DNA from: Bacteroidales bacterium
Lineage (GTDB): Bacteria > Bacteroidota > Bacteroidia > Bacteroidales > F082
Reading direction: 5' to 3'
Length of the DNA: 8,601 bases
Assembly: GCA_900771045.1 (NCBI GenBank)
Contig: CAAGMM010000097.1
Span: forward strand, 1-8,601
The translations under genes were made by a program, and so were the position numbers. This document shows, piece by piece, positions 1-6,575 of the stretch. Position 1 is the first letter of the stretch; each line of letters begins with the position of its first letter. Under the pieces are notes generated by a model. That model searched no databases, had not been told where the DNA came from, and was given only the letters and a program-made list of their open reading frames with translations.

Positions 1-301
1 CGGCGTTCAAGTCTATCTTAATGACGTTCAGCTTGTTGAGATATTTCTCGAAACTTGCATGCTTGGCGATTTTCAGGTCCTTGAACAGCTCATGGGAATC
101 ACAGCCTTTTGAGTAATAAGCCGAAATCATATTCCCGGCCATGCTTTTGCCGAAACGGCGCGGACGCGAGACGCAGAGAAAATTCCCATTCGTGTTTGTC
201 AATGCGTTAAGTTCCGCTATCAGCATCGATTTATCGACATAAATCTGCGAGTTCAAATCTCTCTGCAGCAGCACGTTATTCGGATTGAGATAGATTCCCA
301 T
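1..301 (-). CDS. AAA-ATPase-like protein (PF09820 type), N-terminal part, cut by window edge
   Basis: The frame opens at ATG (301-299) and runs for 100 residues off the left edge without a stop. Visible are the opening MGIYLNPNN, a VDKSMLI segment (about 22-28), a P-loop-like SRPRRFGKS (45-53, Lys52 the likely phosphate contact), YYSKGCDSHELFKDLKI (62-78) and a hydrophobic strand VIKIDLN (93-99). This order is characteristic of the AAA-ATPase_like family, whose members are usually about 500 residues and often end in a PD-(D/E)XK nuclease-like domain; that part is outside the window. These genes occur in many copies in Bacteroidales genomes and their physiological role is not settled. A -7 box lies 23 bases upstream of the ATG, so the gene is probably transcribed separately from pgi. 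Family assignment is firm from the P-loop context; function is unknown. Confidence 0.85.
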   Translation of the reverse strand, partial: MGIYLNPNNVLLQRDLNSQIYVDKSMLIAELNALTNTNGNFLCVSRPRRFGKSMAGNMISAYYSKGCDSHELFKDLKIAKHASFEKYLNKLNVIKIDLNA

Positions 302-324
302 AGTTCTTAATTTTTTGATTGCGA

Positions 325-332
325 CAAAGTTA
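325..332 (-). promoter_or_regulatory. Promoter -7 box (TAACTTTG) for the AAA-ATPase-like gene
   Basis: Read on the minus strand the sequence is TAACTTTG, an exact match to the Bacteroidota TAnnTTTG element. A TTG at 355-353 lies 20 bases further upstream, the expected spacing for the -33 element. The start codon follows after 23 bases. Confidence 0.6.
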
Positions 333-400
333 CAAAAAAACACTCCTAAATTCAAGAGACAAACGCAACTTTTGCGGATGGCAATAAAATCAAAATTCTG

Positions 401-504
401 ATTTTTTTCAAAAAAATGACAAACTCACAGGCATCATATGTCTTCGGCGATTCGATTCAACTACGGAAATCGAAGGTAAAACCGTTGTCTTCAGGCGGAT
501 GCCT
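401..504 (-). other. Inverted repeats between pgi and the AAA-ATPase-like gene
   Basis: Two nested inverted repeats lie just after the pgi stop: AGGCATC (429-435) with GATGCCT (498-504), enclosing TTCGATT (451-457) with AATCGAA (468-474). About a dozen bases beyond, on the pgi transcript, comes a run of seven T inside the A/T palindrome 401-417. This could end or stabilise the pgi mRNA, but the outer stem is short, its loop is long and the T run is not directly adjacent. It is not a canonical terminator. Confidence 0.25.
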
Positions 505-1819
505 ACAGGAGCTTTTTTCTCAGTTCCTCGTATCCGGCTTTTCCGAGCAGGGCGAACATATTTTTCTTGTACGCCTCGACGCCGGGCTGGTCGAACGGGT
601 TCACGCCGAGCATATAACCGCTGAGCGCACAGCCCATCTCGAAGAAATAGATAAGCTGTCCTATCGTCTCGGGGCAAATCTGCGGTATCTCTATCCTGAT
701 ATTTGGCACGCCGCCGTCAACGTGGGCGAGTATCGTCGCCTTTTCGGCTGTGGCGTTTATCTCCGACAGACGTTTGCCGGCGATGTAGTTCAGCTGGTCG
801 AGGTTGGCCTCGTCGGAAGGCACGCACATTGTGTTTGCGGGCTTTTCAACAGACAGAACCGTCTCGAAAAGGTTGCGTTCGCCGTCCTGGATGTATTGTC
901 CGAGGGAATGCAAATCCGTTGTAAATGAGACTGATGCGGGGAAGATGCCTTTGCCGTCTTTACCTTCGCTCTCGCCGTAAAGCTGCTTCCACCATTCGGA
1001 GAAATAATGCAGCCGCGGCTCGTAGTTGACGAGGATTTCCGTCTTACGGTTCTTTCTGTAGAGAATCTGCCTTGTGACGGCATATTGTGCCACGATATTG
1101 TTAATATCTTGATTTTCAAGGCAAAAACGTTCCATTTCGGCGGCTCCGTTGACAAGCTTCTCAATGTCGATGCCGGCCATCGCTATCGGAAAGAGTCCGA
1201 CGGGAGTGAGTACCGAATAACGCCCGCCGACGTCATCGGGAACGACGTATGTACGATAGCCTTCGTTGTCGGCGAGTACTTTAAGGGCGCCTTTGGCCTT
1301 GTCGGTGATGGCCACGATGCGCGTCTTCGCCTCATCCTTGCCGTATTTCTTTTCAAGATGAGCCTTCAGTATGCGGAAAGCCACGGCCGGCTCCGTCGTA
1401 GTGCCCGATTTTGATATTACGGCGAGCGAGTAGTCTTTCACGTCGAGAAGGCTTATCAGGTCATGGAAATAGTCTTCGCTCATGTTATGCCCGGCGTAGA
1501 TGATCTGCGTCTGCCGGCCGGTCATATAGTCGAAATGGCCGGTAAGGGCTTCGATGACGGCGCGCGCTCCGAGATACGAGCCACCAATTCCGACTACGAC
1601 GAACACTTCCGACTTGCGGCGCAGCTCCTCGGCGTGCCGTTTGACCTCGTTGATGAACGAACGCGTTATCGAAGACGGCAGCGTGACCCAGCCGAGGAAG
1701 TCGTTGCCTGCTCCCGTTTTGTCGTAAATCATCTTAAACGTCTCGGCTGTCTGTGCCTTGTAGGACTTCATTTCGTCATCGGAGACGAACTTGCTTACTT
1801 TACTCAGGTCTATTTTCAT
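503..1819 (-). CDS. pgi: Glucose-6-phosphate isomerase
   Basis: Cytoplasmic enzyme interconverting glucose 6-phosphate and fructose 6-phosphate in glycolysis and gluconeogenesis. The 438-residue product is of the short bacterial type (E. coli Pgi is about 549). Both family signatures are present: DDVGGRYSVLTPVG (195-208) and GYMLGVNPFDQPGVEAYK (401-418). The sugar-phosphate-binding SIS segments GIGGSYLGARA (77-87) and SKSGTTTE (136-143) are intact. Expected catalytic residues are Glu283 in YGESEGK, His304 in DLHSLGQ and Lys418. The ATG at 1819 (MKIDLSK) is preferred; the frame can be extended seven codons to a TTG at 1840, but that TTG lies inside the -7 promoter box. The gene follows birA in the same direction after a 257-base spacer with its own promoter, so it is probably a single-gene unit. 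Nothing appears truncated. Confidence 0.97.
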   Translation of the reverse strand: MKIDLSKVSKFVSDDEMKSYKAQTAETFKMIYDKTGAGNDFLGWVTLPSSITRSFINEVKRHAEELRRKSEVFVVVGIGGSYLGARAVIEALTGHFDYMTGRQTQIIYAGHNMSEDYFHDLISLLDVKDYSLAVISKSGTTTEPAVAFRILKAHLEKKYGKDEAKTRIVAITDKAKGALKVLADNEGYRTYVVPDDVGGRYSVLTPVGLFPIAMAGIDIEKLVNGAAEMERFCLENQDINNIVAQYAVTRQILYRKNRKTEILVNYEPRLHYFSEWWKQLYGESEGKDGKGIFPASVSFTTDLHSLGQYIQDGERNLFETVLSVEKPANTMCVPSDEANLDQLNYIAGKRLSEINATAEKATILAHVDGGVPNIRIEIPQICPETIGQLIYFFEMGCALSGYMLGVNPFDQPGVEAYKKNMFALLGKAGYEELRKKLL

Positions 1820-1837
1820 AGCAAAATTTTTTTTGTA

Positions 1838-1845
1838 CAAAGTTA
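1838..1845 (-). promoter_or_regulatory. Promoter -7 box (TAACTTTG) for pgi
   Basis: The minus strand reads TAACTTTG, an exact TAnnTTTG match, 18 bases upstream of the preferred pgi ATG. No good TTTG is seen at the usual -33 distance; the nearest TTTG (1878-1875) is 29 bases away, longer than usual. Confidence 0.55.
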
Positions 1846-1956
1846 ATGAATTTACAGCGTTTTTGAAAAAAAATCAAATTATTATTGATAATGTTTGACA
1901 TCTTTCTTTCGGGAAAAATAACCTGATATGAAAATGAATAACGGCATACGAAACTA

Positions 1957-2001
1957 TTGTTGACGAGTGCAGCGTTTGCACTGTGGTAAACTCGTATACA
2001 A
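1957..2001. repeat. Overlapping inverted repeats in the birA-pgi spacer
   Basis: An inner hairpin AGTGCA (1966-1971), loop GCGTT, TGCACT (1977-1982) overlaps an outer inverted repeat ACGAGT (1963-1968) with ACTCGT (1990-1995). The outer repeat is extended by TTGT (1957-1960) with ACAA (1998-2001) across a two-base mismatch. Bases 1966-1968 belong to both stems, so the full stems exclude each other. It lies about 110 bases upstream of the pgi -7 box and has no T run, so it is not a simple terminator. Confidence 0.45.
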
Positions 2002-2054
2002 CTCATAAAAATGCTCAAAATTCAAACATTGCTAACTTATTGATTCTGCGTCTT

Positions 2055-2080
2055 GTAAATACTCACCTTTGAGAATTTAC
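2055..2080. repeat. Hairpin spanning the birA stop codon
   Basis: GTAAAT (2055-2060) pairs with ATTTAC (2075-2080), and CTCA (2062-2065) with TGAG (2070-2073), with one A-A mismatch and the tetraloop CCTT. It includes the birA stop codon (2079-2077). On the birA transcript it is followed by AAGACGCAG rather than a T run, so a 3'-end stabilising structure is more likely than an intrinsic terminator. Confidence 0.4.
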
Positions 2081-2826
2081 CATCGAAATTTGATTTCTTT
2101 AACGTCGAAAATATGCGTTTCCCCGAATGCGTCGCGAAGCTGAAGCCGTCCGAAAGCGTCAACGCCTTCCATATAAAGGCTCTTCACCATTCCGCCGACT
2201 TCGTAATCGCCCCACGCCCGATAACGAAGCAGATTCTTCAGATATTCTTCGTCTAAACTTGAAAAGTCTTGAATATCAATACATTTCTTTAACCTTGCCC
2301 ATTGTTTTTCAAGATGAAGGCAAACGGACTGAAGAAGCGTTTCCAAGTCGAACTTTCTGCCTGTGAGGTTGAACAGCGAAGACGGGTTCGTCGGCCAATC
2401 TCGAAAAATCGTCTGGTTGACGTTGAGGCCTATGCCGACAATCGACACATCCATCATTTTGCCGTTTATGCCGTTGCTGATGAGGATTCCGCCTGTTTTA
2501 TGGCCTTCGCAGTAGATGTCGTTGGGCCATTTTATTGAGAAAAATTTCTCTGGAGCGGCTTCATTTAGAGCATCTAAAACGCCAAGCGACACCGCCTTTG
2601 ACAGCTGAAACTGCGCTTCCGCCGGCAGAAAAGACATATCCAACGCGACCGAAAAAGTGAGGTTCTGCCCTGCCCCACTTTCCCAGACGTTATCGCCCAT
2701 TCCTCTACCCGCAACCTGCCTGTCAGCGGCAACGGCACATCCCCTAATGTCGGTCGTCGCCTGAAGACGCTGCAGATAGGCGTTAGTGGAATCCGTCTGC
2801 TCTATATGCGTTATCTTAATGGTCAC
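2077..2826 (-). CDS. birA: Biotin--[biotin carboxyl-carrier protein] ligase, catalytic form without DNA-binding domain
   Basis: Activates biotin with ATP to biotinyl-AMP and attaches it to a lysine of biotin carboxyl-carrier proteins such as that of acetyl-CoA carboxylase. From the GTG start the protein has 249 residues, right for a monofunctional ligase lacking the N-terminal helix-turn-helix of E. coli BirA, so no repressor role is expected. Visible are EQTDSTNAYL (9-18), the biotinyl-AMP loop AGRGMGDNVW (39-48; a variant of GRGRxGRxW), KWPND (99-103, with the biotin-contacting Lys99), KTGGILIS (110-117), VGIGLNVNQ (130-138) and a small SH3-like C-terminal domain from about 200. GTG at 2826-2824 is chosen because the family normally begins a few residues before the E-x-TDSTN motif and a -7 box sits 18 bases upstream. 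The frame stays open to 2904, but that extension covers both divergent promoters. Confidence 0.93.
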   Translation of the reverse strand: MTIKITHIEQTDSTNAYLQRLQATTDIRGCAVAADRQVAGRGMGDNVWESGAGQNLTFSVALDMSFLPAEAQFQLSKAVSLGVLDALNEAAPEKFFSIKWPNDIYCEGHKTGGILISNGINGKMMDVSIVGIGLNVNQTIFRDWPTNPSSLFNLTGRKFDLETLLQSVCLHLEKQWARLKKCIDIQDFSSLDEEYLKNLLRYRAWGDYEVGGMVKSLYMEGVDAFGRLQLRDAFGETHIFDVKEIKFRW

Positions 2827-2844
2827 CTCAACTAAATATACCGG

Positions 2845-2852
2845 CAAATTTA
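2845..2852 (-). promoter_or_regulatory. Promoter -7 box (TAAATTTG) for birA
   Basis: The minus strand reads TAAATTTG, matching TAnnTTTG, 18 bases before the GTG start. No -33 match is evident. It is divergent from the promoter at 2894-2901; the two boxes are 41 bases apart. Confidence 0.45.
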
Positions 2853-2893
2853 TAAAAAAAATGAAAATATATCCGCAGATGATATTTTTTTTG

Positions 2894-2901
2894 TATCTTT
2901 G
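2894..2901 (+). promoter_or_regulatory. Promoter -7 box (TATCTTTG) for the 246-residue T9SS cargo gene
   Basis: TATCTTTG matches TAnnTTTG exactly and is followed by GC, a frequent context. The first ATG of the downstream gene is 29 bases away. No convincing -33 TTTG is seen about 20 bases upstream. Confidence 0.55.
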
Positions 2902-2930
2902 CACTTAATTGTTAAATTAAATGTATCATT

Positions 2931-3671
2931 ATGATGAAGAAATCTTTACTTACAGTGGCTTTGCTTGCCGTTTGGAGTCTCGTTTCGGCACAGTCGCTTC
3001 GGTTTGAACTTAACGGCTATGTCTATGCCGACGGCGAAGAGGTCGTCTGCGTTGAAAAGGATTTGATGATGGGCGAAATTGCCCAGGAATTTCAGATTCA
3101 CAACGTCTCTGAAAACGACATCAATGTGGTCGTTATGAAGGAGGAGTTGCTGTCTATGGAAGGTGTGGAGAACACTTTCTGCTGGGGGCTTTGCTTTGGG
3201 CCTAATACGTTGGTGAGTCCTCCCCTGCTGCTGAAAGCCGATTCCATTTCAAGACCAGGCGGTTTCTCGGTGCATGCCAAGTTCGATCCTTACTACACCG
3301 GCGATCCGGCACAGTGGATACAGGGTTCCGTAGTCGTGAAATACACGGCTTACGATTTAGACAACGAAGACGATAAAGTCAGCCTCGTCGTCAGGTTTGT
3401 TTCCGACTTGAGTTCGGTTGATGAGAACCAGATGAGCCTCGGTCACGCCTATCCGAATCCGGCTTCGTCGATGGTCCGTTTCGATGTCAGCTGCGAAGAT
3501 GCCGCTTCCGTAGTACTTTACAACGTCACCGGTTGTGAAGTGATGAGGCAGAATGTCGAGAACGGACAGGTCGTCCTCTCAGTTTCGGATTTTGAAGATG
3601 GAATTTATCTCTGCAACCTCGTCGTCAACGGCCGTGTTGTCAGGACGGAGAAATTTGTCGTGGCAAAATAA
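2931..3671 (+). CDS. Secreted protein with C-terminal T9SS type A sorting domain, function unknown
   Basis: The 246-residue product has a signal peptide (residues 1-20, cleavage expected at VSA|Q). A beta-rich, probably immunoglobulin-like region follows at about 21-160 and contains FCWGLCFGP (83-91). The T9SS type A sorting domain is at about 171-246, opening with AYPNPASS, then VVLYNVTGCEV, FEDGIYLCNL and the final KFVVAK. The sorting domain is normally removed as the protein crosses the outer membrane, leaving the cargo on the surface or released. The central region does not match an enzyme I recognise. Six cysteines are present (40, 84, 88, 188, 202, 228), three of them in the sorting domain, which usually has few. 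Start is ATG 2931 or the adjacent ATG 2934. The gene has its own promoter and is followed by a strong terminator, so it is probably monocistronic. Confidence 0.9.
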   Translation: MMKKSLLTVALLAVWSLVSAQSLRFELNGYVYADGEEVVCVEKDLMMGEIAQEFQIHNVSENDINVVVMKEELLSMEGVENTFCWGLCFGPNTLVSPPLLLKADSISRPGGFSVHAKFDPYYTGDPAQWIQGSVVVKYTAYDLDNEDDKVSLVVRFVSDLSSVDENQMSLGHAYPNPASSMVRFDVSCEDAASVVLYNVTGCEVMRQNVENGQVVLSVSDFEDGIYLCNLVVNGRVVRTEKFVVAK

Positions 3672-3700
3672 AGGAATTTTTTCATTTTATTAACGTTTTG

Positions 3701-3731
3701 AGGCACGGTCGAAAGATCGTGCTTCTTTTTT
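3701..3731 (+). terminator. Intrinsic terminator after the T9SS cargo gene
   Basis: AGGCACGGTC (3701-3710) pairs with GATCGTGCTT (3715-3724) around a GAAA tetraloop, with two G-T wobbles, and is followed by CTTTTTT. It lies 29 bases after the stop codon. The downstream promoter box begins only 13 bases after the T run. Confidence 0.85.
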
Positions 3732-3744
3732 CCAAAAAATAATG

Positions 3745-3752
3745 TAACTTTG
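3745..3752 (+). promoter_or_regulatory. Promoter -7 box (TAACTTTG) for the outer-membrane barrel gene
   Basis: TAACTTTG is an exact TAnnTTTG match located 27 bases before the ATG at 3780. The expected -33 position falls in the 3' arm and T run of the preceding terminator, and no TTTG is visible there. Confidence 0.55.
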
Positions 3753-3779
3753 TACTCGTTTGAAAATAACATCGCCATT

Positions 3780-5126
3780 ATGAAAAGGAACATCATCTTC
3801 GTTTTTCTTCTGACAGCCGCCGCATCCGTCTTCGCGCAAAGCGGGAAAAAAGAGATAATAAAGAAAGGCTGGAACTTCGGCCCGCTGCCCGTCGTAGGCT
3901 TCAACAGCGACCTCGGCTTCCAATACGGAGCGTGCGTCGATATTTTCAACTACGGCGACGGCTCGCGTTATCCGGCCTACAACTACAAGATGAACGTCGA
4001 AGTATCGACATACACGAAAGGCAGCTCCACTTTTCGTTTTTACGGCGACTATAACGACATCTTCCCGAAAACGAAACTTTTCGTCGATGTGGCCTACTTT
4101 ATCGATAAGAAATTCGGCTTCTACGGCTTTAACGGTTATTGCGGCGTCTTCGAGAAAGACATCGCCGTCTTCAAAAACAACGAGTCGTTTTATGTCGATC
4201 ATAACAGTAAAAGCGCGTTTAATTATCTGTGCCGCAAGCAGATACGCGCCGTCGTCAGCGTGAAACGTCCGTTTCCTTCATGCAACAGATTCTTTTACGC
4301 CTTCGGCCTCGGTTATTTCAATAACGCTTTCGACCGCCTTGACGTGAGCGGTTACGACGACCAACTCTCGCTTTATGAGCTTTACCGTGACGCCGACCTC
4401 ATCAGGGATGACGAGAAATACGGCAATGTCACACAGCTTAAGGCAGGCCTCATCTTCGACAGCCGCGACCACGAAAACGACCCTTGTTCCGGCACTTACG
4501 TCGAAGCCGTCGTCACCGGAGCCCCGGACCTCATCGACGGCCACGGATATAACTTTATGACCGCCACGGCAGTCTTCTCACAGTATTATTCGTTCTTAAA
4601 AAATCATTTCACTTTCGCCTACAGGCTCGGGGCGCAAAACGTCATCGCTGGAGACGTCCCGTTTCATGCGATGATGAATACCAATATCTTGTTTTACAAG
4701 AAGTTGACTACTGACGCACTCGGCGGAAGCAACAGTTTGAGGGGCATCAATCCTAACGGCGTCATCGGAAAGGGCTATGCGTGGCTGAATGCCGAATTGC
4801 GCTGCCGTATCTATGATTTTCAGTTTGTCAGACAAAACTGGATCATCGGCCTCAATCCCTTCTTTGACGCAGGCCTCGTGACTCAGACTTTCCGCGCTGA
4901 CGAGCAGAAACGGGCGTGGCAGACTTTATGCGAGAAATACACGGTCGCCGGCGTTGATGACTATGTCTATAGCAGCAAGGACGAGAGTCTTCACACGGCA
5001 CTCGGCTGCGGATTGAAACTCATTATGAATCATAACCTTGTCGTCTCCGTTGATGCCGCAAAAGCCCTCGACAAGCGCGACGGCGACGAACTGAAACTAT
5101 ACGTCGGGTTCAACTATATTTTTTGA
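3780..5126 (+). CDS. Omp85/BamA-like outer-membrane beta-barrel protein without POTRA domains
   Basis: A 448-residue protein with a signal peptide (1-19, cleavage expected at VFA|Q). Alternating amphipathic strands run from about residue 30 to the aromatic C-terminus FNYIF, the ending expected of a BAM-inserted barrel. The C-terminal half resembles the bacterial surface antigen (D15/Omp85) barrel: FDSRDHENDPCSGTYVEA (about 226-243) and GGSNSLRGI (315-323), an equivalent of the conserved VRGF/Y motif. BamA proper is about twice as long because of its periplasmic POTRA domains; none is visible, so this is an accessory Omp85-like porin or transporter rather than the essential BamA. Substrate is unknown. 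ATG 3780 (MKRN) is preferred because it begins directly at the signal peptide; the TTG at 3750 lies inside the -7 box. The mature chain carries eight cysteines, unusual for an outer-membrane barrel. Confidence 0.85.
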   Translation: MKRNIIFVFLLTAAASVFAQSGKKEIIKKGWNFGPLPVVGFNSDLGFQYGACVDIFNYGDGSRYPAYNYKMNVEVSTYTKGSSTFRFYGDYNDIFPKTKLFVDVAYFIDKKFGFYGFNGYCGVFEKDIAVFKNNESFYVDHNSKSAFNYLCRKQIRAVVSVKRPFPSCNRFFYAFGLGYFNNAFDRLDVSGYDDQLSLYELYRDADLIRDDEKYGNVTQLKAGLIFDSRDHENDPCSGTYVEAVVTGAPDLIDGHGYNFMTATAVFSQYYSFLKNHFTFAYRLGAQNVIAGDVPFHAMMNTNILFYKKLTTDALGGSNSLRGINPNGVIGKGYAWLNAELRCRIYDFQFVRQNWIIGLNPFFDAGLVTQTFRADEQKRAWQTLCEKYTVAGVDDYVYSSKDESLHTALGCGLKLIMNHNLVVSVDAAKALDKRDGDELKLYVGFNYIF

Positions 5127-5180
5127 CGGTTGAACGATAGAATTCACCTTGATTTTTACGATGTCCGATAAAATCCGCAG

Positions 5181-6572
5181 TCAGCGTGAGAGATTCCAGT
5201 CGAACCATGCGTCAAGCTGGCTTACGGAATTGGGACGCAGCAGGATTTCGCGTTTGTTGTCGAGAAGGAAGATTGTCGGCGTGGCGAAAACAAAATATCC
5301 TTTCACAGTTGGGCTGTCCCATTTTTCATAGTCGCAGACGCTGACAAACGGGAAAATCTTCGTGAACGACCTGAACGTTTTTTCGTCTTCGTCGAGAGAA
5401 ACGAAAACGACTTCGGCGCCGAGGTTCCGCCATTTATTGTAAAGTTGCGAAATTTTCAGCAGTTCCGAAGGACATTTCGGGCACCAACTCGCACCGAAAA
5501 TAACGACGATATAATTGTCTTTCAATGCAGAAAGCCTTTTCGGAGGCGTTTTGCCGTAATTCGGGGCAACAATGTCGGCATCAAAGTCGATATCAGGCGC
5601 GGTACTGCCTTTCTTCATCGTGCGATAACCCTCCAATTGAGACGCGAAATCGTCATCAAGGGTACAACTTTGTTCGTTGAGCAGCTTCAAAGCCAAATAT
5701 TCCGATGCCTGAAAAAGACTTCTTTTCTCTAAAAAATCAAAAAGATATTCTGTGACTTCGTTTAGGATTTTCTCGTCAGATAACAGATTATCAATCATTT
5801 TATCAATTGAAATCTTCATTTCGGCATAGACGGAATCGAGTGTGATGCCGCTGTTTTCAATCAGCCAGAAATGATTTTCAATCACATCGGCGAGTAGGCC
5901 GCTTTTCTGAAGCCGCGAATCACGATAATCGATATTTCGGAATGTTTCCACGGCAGCCGGAATCTCATCCGTGCGATATTGCGCTATTGCCGGTGTCTCA
6001 CTCACGAGCCTGCGAATTGGAAGATACCATTTCACGTATGTTTCAGGCAGTTCCGCGAGAAAAACACTATCCTCGGCCTTGATGCGTTTCATTTCGGCGG
6101 CGATGGCCTGTTTCGAAATCTCGTATTTCGAAAAATGAGGATTTCCGTCATAAATTTTCTCAAGATACCCCCAAACCGTCAAAGTCTGTTCCCTGTCGAG
6201 ATGTTCGGAAGCATATTGTGTAAACCATTGATTCTGTTCACCTTTCAATATCTTGATATTATCTTTTGATTCAAAATTCAGGTCTTGAAGGTTCAGATTT
6301 TCGTTTTCCGCCAAGATGATCATCATCGAATTATTTTCCGTCGAAAGAAGCCCCATTCCGCAGTCTTTTTCAGAAAAATTTAATGAGAAATGACCGTTTT
6401 CATCAATTTTAGTGCTGTCAATCAGGTATTTGTCGAAGCCTGAGAAGCCAACAAGTTTAACGTTTTTTCCGATGATGGAAGAAAAAGTGCCGGAAACAGA
6501 CTGCCCCGGCACTTCGATCAAAAAAATGAAAACAATAATATCAAATATCAATATTTTTTTGAGGAGACGCAT
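5181..6572 (-). CDS. TlpA/ResA-family periplasmic thioredoxin-like protein
   Basis: A 463-residue exported protein. Residues 1-24 form a signal peptide or anchor (RLLKKILIF followed by a hydrophobic stretch; possible cleavage at VPGQ|S), without a lipobox cysteine. A beta-rich N-terminal domain at about 25-110 resembles the DUF4369-type domains found on Bacteroidota TlpA proteins. A mainly helical middle runs at about 115-315, and the C-terminal thioredoxin fold covers 325-463. The redox site is WCPKC (363-367) and the cis-proline loop is ATPT (Pro432). Such proteins exchange disulfides with envelope partners; the partner here is unknown. The ATG is 3 bases beyond the stop of the FISUMP gene, so it should be the last gene of a three-gene transcript. 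Its sequence looks more A/T-rich than the FISUMP gene. It ends 54 bases from the convergent barrel gene with no clear terminator between. Confidence 0.9.
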   Translation of the reverse strand: MRLLKKILIFDIIVFIFLIEVPGQSVSGTFSSIIGKNVKLVGFSGFDKYLIDSTKIDENGHFSLNFSEKDCGMGLLSTENNSMMIILAENENLNLQDLNFESKDNIKILKGEQNQWFTQYASEHLDREQTLTVWGYLEKIYDGNPHFSKYEISKQAIAAEMKRIKAEDSVFLAELPETYVKWYLPIRRLVSETPAIAQYRTDEIPAAVETFRNIDYRDSRLQKSGLLADVIENHFWLIENSGITLDSVYAEMKISIDKMIDNLLSDEKILNEVTEYLFDFLEKRSLFQASEYLALKLLNEQSCTLDDDFASQLEGYRTMKKGSTAPDIDFDADIVAPNYGKTPPKRLSALKDNYIVVIFGASWCPKCPSELLKISQLYNKWRNLGAEVVFVSLDEDEKTFRSFTKIFPFVSVCDYEKWDSPTVKGYFVFATPTIFLLDNKREILLRPNSVSQLDAWFDWNLSR

Positions 6573-6575
6573 TTT

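Noticed and set aside
416..1846. Plus-strand open frames opposite pgi (416-928, 1007-1414, 1463-1846)
   Set aside because: They mirror the codon pattern of pgi, which has complete family signatures and catalytic residues on the other strand. None has a recognisable domain, signal peptide or promoter box.
1800..2018. 72-residue minus-strand frame over the pgi start and spacer
   Set aside because: It overlaps the pgi promoter and start, has no recognisable motif and consists largely of A/T-rich spacer translation.
5151..5175. Hairpin GATTTTTACG / CGATAAAATC between the convergent barrel and TlpA genes as a bidirectional terminator
   Set aside because: The stem has two adjacent mismatches, is A/T-rich and has no following T run on either strand, so I do not call it a terminator.
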